Source: a bacterium
Lineage (GTDB): Bacteria; Fibrobacterota; Fibrobacteria; UBA11236
Length of the DNA: 38,635 bases
Assembly: GCA_900299345.1 (NCBI GenBank)
Contig: OMJM01000026.1
Coordinates: forward strand, 1-38,635
Reading direction: 5' to 3'
This document shows, piece after piece, positions 33,266-38,635 of the stretch; position 1 is the stretch's first letter, and each line of letters starts with the position of its first letter. A model generated the notes under the pieces. That model saw nothing but the letters and a program-made list of their open reading frames with translations, had not been told where the DNA came from and did not search any database. The translations under genes were made by a program, and so were the position numbers.

Positions 33266-35005
33266 TTAATCGAGACGAAATTTCTTGCGCAACACCCACG
33301 CAAGACACAACAGCGCAATGACACTCAGCGTGGAGATCATCACGGGAAATAACAGGCGCGACTTTTCAACGACCTCACGCGTTTGACCGCTGGAAAGATT
33401 CGGCCACGCAACGTTCTCATGGGAAGCATCAACCACGGTTCCGCGAGTTTCAAGCGCCCATTCCGCCAGTGCTTCCCGATCCACTCCGATCCGCGATAAC
33501 TCAATATCCATGGGGTCGCGATGCAGTTGGTGCCCGGCAGTCGCTTCACGCCTTGAACGCGTTCTGACCCATTCGGAGATTCCCTGAAACCACCGTTCCT
33601 GCAAGCGGCGAATGCGTTCATCCGATTCACGTTGAAAGCGCGAGGACCACAGCTCCGGCACGGCTACTTCAAACACGGGTTGCACAGCAAAGGTTCGTTG
33701 CGCGAACAAGACGCCCTTGCGACCTTGCTGCTCAGCCCATGCAATGGGCTCCAATTGCGGCATCAACGCCCGTAGACTCCATTCTCCGCCGCCCAAGTCG
33801 GAAAGGTTCAATACTCCACCAGGCAACACCTTTGCGGCATCTTCACGAAACGCCACGTGCGCACCGGCAACAAAGGATGACGAATTTCTTGCATCCTCGG
33901 AAAGGGTGTAAAAGATGACGGGCACGCCATTTCTTTTCGCAACTTCGAGAACTTTGGATTCCGAGGAGGACGAACGCGCCCACAACACGCCGCTCTTGCG
34001 TAGTTCCGATTCGAGTTCACCCGCTGAAACGGTGATCGCCTCCATGGAATCAGAAGCAACCAAGGCATCCACAAGTCCGCGCTCATCAAGGGAACGCAAA
34101 GGTCCGAGAAAGATCTGCCGTTTGTGGTGAAGACCTCTTGCCAGCACGGTGATCGTGTCATTCTTTTCCGAAAGGTTGTCCGACTTTTTCTCCGGACGGA
34201 TCAACGCAACCCAATGTTCCCCGGCTCCGCGGAAAACAGATGCGGGCAATAAAAAACGATGATGCGCTTTTTCTCCAACCCCTGAAGCGGAAACAGGCAA
34301 CGGCCCTTTCCACAATACACGCGCGCCCGATTGAATCTCCATCGAGGCCTTCCCACGCCCATCCAACGAGCGCCACTCCACGGAAATCTCCGTCCCCGAA
34401 TCAGGATCTGAAAAATCCGCCTCCACCTTTTCACCTTGAATTTCAGGCGCATTGCTCTGAACCACGACAGGAAAAACCGGTGCGGGAAAAACAACGCCGG
34501 TATTATTGACTTCATCATTGAAACGTCCATCTGTCCACGTGAAAATCGCCTGTAGATTCGGTATGGCCAAAGAATCCAGAAAGTGTCCGAGTGCTGTTGG
34601 GTGAGTCAGCCTCCCGATATTTTGATCGTCACCCGCGTTGCGCACGTTTTCACCGAACTCCAGCTCAAGAATCCGAAAACCCTTGTCCTCGTAAAATTTG
34701 CGGACGCGCTGAAGGCTTTGCTGAACCGATGTCATTGAATTCAATACCGCACCCGCGGCATAACTGGGACTCTCGTCCACCGCAAGTACCACGGTGGGTG
34801 GATGGTAGATGGAATCGGAAGACACCCACGAGGGTTGCACCAACAAGCCCGCTAGCGCCACCCAAGCCAGTACGGACACGCCGATCAGAATCCATTTCCA
34901 GGTACGGGGCAGGGATTCGGCGGTTCTGAAATACAGAGCATACGCCAGCCAACCTCCAGCCGCGACCAGCGGAAGGATAAACCAGGGAGTTGCGGAGAAG
35001 GACAT
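33266..35005 (-). CDS. VWA-domain membrane protein (BatA-like architecture)
   Basis: The 579-residue protein has two N-terminal membrane helices (about 7-27 and 37-56), then a von Willebrand factor A-like domain starting VVLAVDESPSYAAG. D77, S79 and S81 give the MIDAS DxSxS motif, and a later IFTWTDGRFNDE matches the TDG strand. A long periplasmic region of beta-rich character follows, and one C-terminal helix (about 552-573) precedes a short basic tail (RKKFRLD). The layout resembles BatA/aerotolerance-type VWA proteins, but no MoxR ATPase or partner Bat gene is next to it. It starts 12 nt after nadB and probably shares its transcript. Function unknown. Confidence 0.72.
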   Translation of the reverse strand: MSFSATPWFILPLVAAGGWLAYALYFRTAESLPRTWKWILIGVSVLAWVALAGLLVQPSWVSSDSIYHPPTVVLAVDESPSYAAGAVLNSMTSVQQSLQRVRKFYEDKGFRILELEFGENVRNAGDDQNIGRLTHPTALGHFLDSLAIPNLQAIFTWTDGRFNDEVNNTGVVFPAPVFPVVVQSNAPEIQGEKVEADFSDPDSGTEISVEWRSLDGRGKASMEIQSGARVLWKGPLPVSASGVGEKAHHRFLLPASVFRGAGEHWVALIRPEKKSDNLSEKNDTITVLARGLHHKRQIFLGPLRSLDERGLVDALVASDSMEAITVSAGELESELRKSGVLWARSSSSESKVLEVAKRNGVPVIFYTLSEDARNSSSFVAGAHVAFREDAAKVLPGGVLNLSDLGGGEWSLRALMPQLEPIAWAEQQGRKGVLFAQRTFAVQPVFEVAVPELWSSRFQRESDERIRRLQERWFQGISEWVRTRSRREATAGHQLHRDPMDIELSRIGVDREALAEWALETRGTVVDASHENVAWPNLSSGQTREVVEKSRLLFPVMISTLSVIALLCLAWVLRKKFRLD

Positions 35006-35017
35006 ACCGAGAGCCTG

Positions 35018-36655
35018 CTAAAATCGTCCGGTGCGCTTGGCCGTCACCGAAGCTCGTAATACGGTGTGCCGGAGCGCTTTGAGCATGTGCGGGTGATCCA
35101 CGTTGTAATGCAAGCCGCGCGATTCCTTGCGCCGCTGCGCGCTGCGCACGATCAGTTCTGCGCACAAGGTCAGATTGCGAAGCTCGATCAGGTTGGGCTC
35201 CATGGAGAACGACCAGTAGTCCGCGTGGATATGACGGCTGATCACGTGCAAAAATTCTGCTGCGCGCGCCAGACGGAAATCGCTGCGCACGATGCCGACA
35301 TAATGCCACATGGTGGAACGGATGGCTTCCAATGCATGGGAATAGATGATGGTTTCCGGCGCGGGTTTAAAGCGGAAGCTGTCCCATTCACGGAACCGGT
35401 TCCGATCCGGACGCGACGGAGCAGTCGCGAGAACATGATCGAGGGCGCGTCCGGAAAACACCACACCCTCCAACAACGAATTGCTCGCCAGACGGTTCGC
35501 GCCATGAACTCCCGTGCAGGCTGTCTCCCCCACGGCGTAGAGATTTTTCAAATCCGCAGCGGAGTTTCCATCCACCTTCACACCGCCGCACATGAAATGC
35601 GCCGCGGGAACCACTGGGATCCACTGCCGGGACATATCCACGCCCTGTTCCAGGCAGTGCCGGAAGATGTTGGGGAAATGTCGTCGAAGATCGGCGCGGC
35701 TGCCGCACCGGGTCATGTCCAAAAACATGTGAGCCCGTCCCGTGCGCTTCATCTCCGCGTCGATGGCGCGCGCCGTGATGTCGCGCGGCGCGAGCGACTT
35801 CAACGGATGGACCTTGTCCATGAACGCTTCACCGCGATGATTCCGCAGCACGCCCCCGTGGCCGCGCAAAGCCTCGGAAATGAGATAGGTGGGATGGCCG
35901 GGATTGTAAAACGTAGTGGGATGGAATTGCATGAACTCCATGTCCTCCACCGCCGCACCGGCGCGATAAGCCATCGCGATGCCATCACCCGTCGAGACGG
36001 AATCGTTGGTCGTGTGAGCATAGGCTTGTCCCACGCCGCCCGTGCACAACAAGGTGGCCGCACCGAGATGCGTTTCGACACGGTTGCGGGACACGTCGAG
36101 GGCATAGACTCCGTAAACGCTTTTCGTTCCGCTCTCGCGCTGACCGGGTTTCAAATGCTTTGCGGTGATCAAATCGATGGCGAGCGCGTTCTCTCGCAAG
36201 GTGATGTTGGGGGCAAGACGCACCGCCTCGATCAAGGCCCGCTGAATTTCCCGGCCCGTCAAGTCCTCGGCATGGACGACACGGAAGTTGGAGTGCCCCC
36301 CTTCGCGCGCAAGGTCGAAGGGAATCCCCTTGGCCCGAATGCGCGCGTTGGCGCGAGTGAAGCGCACGCCCCATGACACCAAATCCCGGATGGCTTCCGG
36401 TCCCTGTTCCACAAGAATTTTCACCCGATCAGCGCGGCAAAGACCGGCTCCGGCGGCCAAAGTATCGCGGATGTGGCCTTCCATGGAGTCGGCGGGATCC
36501 ATGACGGAGGCAATGCCTCCTTGCGCCAAATGGGTCGAACCGGCCTCGCTCAATTGCTTGGTAAGCACCAAAACCCGGCCATGGCGGGAGGCCCTCAGGG
36601 CGAAGGACAGCCCGGCAATGCCGGAGCCCACCACGATGAAATCATAAACCGCCAC
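35018..36655 (-). CDS. nadB: L-aspartate oxidase
   Basis: The 545-residue flavoprotein begins with the FAD dinucleotide fold VYDFIVVGSGIAGLSFALRAS, followed by GSTHLAQGGIASV, an active-site region GREIQRALIEAV, LCTGGVGQAYAHTTN, SGDGIAMAYRAGAAVEDMEFMQFHPTTFY, and GETACTGVHGANRLASNSLLEGVVFSGRAL. These are NadB signatures. It oxidises L-aspartate to iminoaspartate for quinolinate and NAD synthesis. The GTG at 36655 is chosen: AGGTGGA lies about 5 nt upstream and the family starts here. An upstream ATG at 36760 would overlap the divergent foldase gene. nadA and nadC are not in the window. Confidence 0.95.
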   Translation of the reverse strand: MAVYDFIVVGSGIAGLSFALRASRHGRVLVLTKQLSEAGSTHLAQGGIASVMDPADSMEGHIRDTLAAGAGLCRADRVKILVEQGPEAIRDLVSWGVRFTRANARIRAKGIPFDLAREGGHSNFRVVHAEDLTGREIQRALIEAVRLAPNITLRENALAIDLITAKHLKPGQRESGTKSVYGVYALDVSRNRVETHLGAATLLCTGGVGQAYAHTTNDSVSTGDGIAMAYRAGAAVEDMEFMQFHPTTFYNPGHPTYLISEALRGHGGVLRNHRGEAFMDKVHPLKSLAPRDITARAIDAEMKRTGRAHMFLDMTRCGSRADLRRHFPNIFRHCLEQGVDMSRQWIPVVPAAHFMCGGVKVDGNSAADLKNLYAVGETACTGVHGANRLASNSLLEGVVFSGRALDHVLATAPSRPDRNRFREWDSFRFKPAPETIIYSHALEAIRSTMWHYVGIVRSDFRLARAAEFLHVISRHIHADYWSFSMEPNLIELRNLTLCAELIVRSAQRRKESRGLHYNVDHPHMLKALRHTVLRASVTAKRTGRF

Positions 36656-36749
36656 GCGATCCACCTTTTTTGCGAAAATAGGTAGTTTTACCGGGCTTTC
36701 CTGCGCCTTTTTTCGAGGCCGGGATGGCGTGACCTTCAGGAGACATTTC

Positions 36750-38588
36750 ATGAGCATCATGTGGATTAAAAATCAGGCCAAGTGGATCATCGTCGGCGCC
36801 GCCGTTCTCGTGGCGTTCGGCCTCATCATGATGGACCGTCAGGGCGCTTACCGCTCCGGGTTCCACGGAAATTACGTGGGCAGTGTGGACGGCGAGGAAT
36901 TGCAGACCGGCGCTTTCCAGCAGGATCTGCAGAATTACATCCGCTCCGAGGAACAAAAGACAGGCAAGGCACCGGACGGTCAACAATTGGCTCAAGCCCG
37001 TGACAACCTGTTCCAGACCAAGGTGGTCGGCATCATCATCCAGAAACAGTTCAAGGCCTATCAACTCCACCCTTCCGTCGAGGAAATGCAGGCCTATCTC
37101 GTCAATTCACCCCGCGAGGTCGCCTACAATATCGCGCGTTACGAGGGACCCGATCGCGTTCCGTCCTTCCTGCGCGATTCCACCTTTGATCCGTCGCGCT
37201 TCCAAAGCTGGCTGTTGCAGGATTCCGTGTATGACCGAATCGGCATGCGCGTTCTCGAGGATCAGTTGAAGACCTCGGTCATCCCCCAGTTGCAACTTCA
37301 ACAGCTGCTGCGCTGCCAGGTTCACCGCACCGATCTGGAGGAAGAGTTCGCCCTGGAAACCCGCGAAAATCTGGGCCGGATCGTGTTTTATCAGGTTCCC
37401 TTCGACGCCTTCCCGGTGCCGCTTTCGAAATTCTCCGATGCCGATCTCAAGGCGCACTTCGAAGCCAATCCAGACAGCTTCTACCATCACGACGAAGCCG
37501 TCAGCCTGAAATACGTCCGTCTTCCCATCCGTCCCTCTCCGAAAGACTCCGCCTTGATGCGCGACTTTGCCGCCGAGTTGAAGCAGCGCGCCGCGACCGG
37601 GGAAAAGTTCGCGGATCTCGCCAAGAGCTATTCCAATGATCCGGGCAGCGCCGACAGCGGTGGCCGGCTGGGCGGGTTCCAACCGCGCACCACATGGGTC
37701 GCCGAATTTTCGCAAGCGGCGTTCAATCTGGAGCCCGGTCAAATTTCCGATCCCGTGCTGACGCAATTCGGATATCACATCATCCTGATGAACGCCAAGA
37801 GCAAGAAGGGTGACAGCGTCGATGTGAGCCATATCCTGCTCAAAATCACGGCCGGCACCGAGACCACGGACAGTCTCAGCGATCTCGCGGAAAAGATCAA
37901 GAACGAGGCGGAAAAATCAGGATTGGAAGCCGCCGCCAAAGACGCCGGATTGCTGGTACAGTCAACGCCCGTCTTTGAAAAAGGAGTGAGCCCTTCTCTG
38001 CCCGCGTATCTGCAAGGTGTCCAATCCTTCGCCTTCAGCGCACATGAGAAAAAAGCAAAAATCTCCGACGTGCTGCAGAACGAGGAAGGGATTTACCTCT
38101 TCGAACGCGATAAGCATTTCGACAAGGGACGCGATTTCGAGCGGGCACGTGAAGCCATCGCCCGTGATTTGGCCCGCAAGGAACAGATGGAACTCGTCCG
38201 CAAGGAAATCGAAACGGACCAACCGCAGATCACCGCACTCACGGACCCTCTGCCGCCGACCATCGGCAAGGCAACACTCGACAGCTCACGTCTCATTCCT
38301 GTTGAGAGCTATGTGCCGGGCTTCGGATACGCAAGTGGGGAATTGCTCAAGGCGTTCCACCAGAAGCAGGGCGAATGGGGTTCAGTGCTGTGGACTTCCA
38401 ATGCGGCAGTGATTGCAAAACTCGTCGAAAGCCAGCCCGGGGATCCTGCGGCCAAAGCGCAAAAGGCGCACATGGCCGTCGTTCAAGGCGACGTGCAAAT
38501 GGTCTCCGACGTCTTCAAGGAATGGATCGCCGGTCTTCCGAAGACGGTGAAGGTCGAGAACAATCTCGACATGATGTACCGGAATTAA
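36750..38588 (+). CDS. PpiD/SurA-like membrane-anchored peptidyl-prolyl isomerase
   Basis: The 612-residue protein has one N-terminal membrane helix (about 12-30, WIIVGAAVLVAFGLIMM) with the bulk outside, a SurA_N-type helical domain (about 40-200) and a parvulin/PpiC domain at about 240-355. That domain contains YSNDPGSADSGGRLGGFQPRTTWVAEFSQAAFNLEPGQISDPVLTQFGYHIILM. A second, degenerate parvulin-like region (VDVSHILLKI) follows. This resembles PpiD, a periplasmic foldase attached to the inner membrane. AGGAG lies 7 nt upstream of the ATG at 36750, so the GTG at 36729 is rejected. It diverges from nadB across 94 nt. Confidence 0.88.
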   Translation: MSIMWIKNQAKWIIVGAAVLVAFGLIMMDRQGAYRSGFHGNYVGSVDGEELQTGAFQQDLQNYIRSEEQKTGKAPDGQQLAQARDNLFQTKVVGIIIQKQFKAYQLHPSVEEMQAYLVNSPREVAYNIARYEGPDRVPSFLRDSTFDPSRFQSWLLQDSVYDRIGMRVLEDQLKTSVIPQLQLQQLLRCQVHRTDLEEEFALETRENLGRIVFYQVPFDAFPVPLSKFSDADLKAHFEANPDSFYHHDEAVSLKYVRLPIRPSPKDSALMRDFAAELKQRAATGEKFADLAKSYSNDPGSADSGGRLGGFQPRTTWVAEFSQAAFNLEPGQISDPVLTQFGYHIILMNAKSKKGDSVDVSHILLKITAGTETTDSLSDLAEKIKNEAEKSGLEAAAKDAGLLVQSTPVFEKGVSPSLPAYLQGVQSFAFSAHEKKAKISDVLQNEEGIYLFERDKHFDKGRDFERAREAIARDLARKEQMELVRKEIETDQPQITALTDPLPPTIGKATLDSSRLIPVESYVPGFGYASGELLKAFHQKQGEWGSVLWTSNAAVIAKLVESQPGDPAAKAQKAHMAVVQGDVQMVSDVFKEWIAGLPKTVKVENNLDMMYRN

Positions 38589-38603
38589 TGCTTGAGAATT
38601 TGG

Positions 38604-38635
38604 TTGTAGGGGCGAACGGCCGTTCGCCCCTACAA
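38604..38635. repeat. Perfect 32-bp palindrome at the window end
   Basis: Two 16-nt arms, TTGTAGGGGCGAACGG and its exact reverse complement, meet with no spacer and end on the last base. It begins 15 nt after the foldase stop codon. As RNA it would need to open a small loop and could act as a strong hairpin, but there is no T-run inside the window. It is also similar to GTAGGGGCG-type palindromic repeats that I recall seeing in many environmental genomes. Confidence 0.85.

Noticed and set aside
35066-36376. 436-codon plus-strand frame opposite nadB
   Set aside because: It is antisense to a clearly conserved gene, with composition typical of a shadow frame.

Overview
The window is about 38.6 kb of fairly GC-rich bacterial chromosome with no tRNA, rRNA, CRISPR array or recognisable transposase. 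It looks like a Gram-negative of the Fibrobacterota or a close relative. The main evidence is a TIGR02147-type regulator (a paralogous family first defined in Fibrobacter succinogenes) coupled to a carboxypeptidase-regulatory-like lipoprotein, plus secreted proteins with C-terminal tails resembling type IX secretion sorting domains. A MurE with the DNPR motif indicates meso-diaminopimelate peptidoglycan. The phylum call is an inference.

Layout. 1-1468: a partial signal-peptide gene and a DUF1080-type secreted protein. 1771-4508: bipA/typA, ruvX and a coupled unknown gene. 4519-5739: a metzincin-like lipoprotein, divergent from an HU gene (6004-6297) with a strong terminator. 6401-9271: comEC and an unknown gene. 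9387-12285: a three-gene unit of TIGR02147 regulator, FN3 lipoprotein and Ycf48-like beta-propeller, running 44 nt into the convergent argA. 12242-14613: argA with a degenerate TrpD2-like gene. 14660-17503: an AI-2E-family permease and a COG1768 phosphoesterase, apparently once adjacent and now split by an AT-richer insert with one signal-peptide gene, bounded by a 14-nt direct repeat. 17464-18639: hemW. 18821-20536: a PQQ-sugar-dehydrogenase-like secreted protein.

20544-33110 (minus strand) is the division and cell wall (dcw) cluster, transcribed mraZ-rsmH-ftsL-ftsI-murE-murF-ftsW-murC-ftsQ-ftsA-ftsZ. From mraZ to ftsQ nearly every junction is a 4-nt ATGA overlap or similar coupling. mraY, murD and murG are missing from their usual places. 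The mraZ start carries four 10-bp-phased MraZ-box-like repeats. A 7-codon mini-ORF is coupled to ftsZ. Upstream on the same strand lie a VWA membrane protein and nadB; divergent from nadB is a PpiD/SurA-like foldase. The window ends exactly on a perfect 32-bp palindrome.

No wholly new multi-gene system is evident. The best leads are the 14-nt-bounded insertion, the mraZ operator built into its own start codon, the dcw gene losses, the TIGR02147 unit, the ftsZ mini-ORF, and enzyme-family members lacking key residues (TrpD2-like, PQQ-dehydrogenase-like, FtsZ T7 loop).
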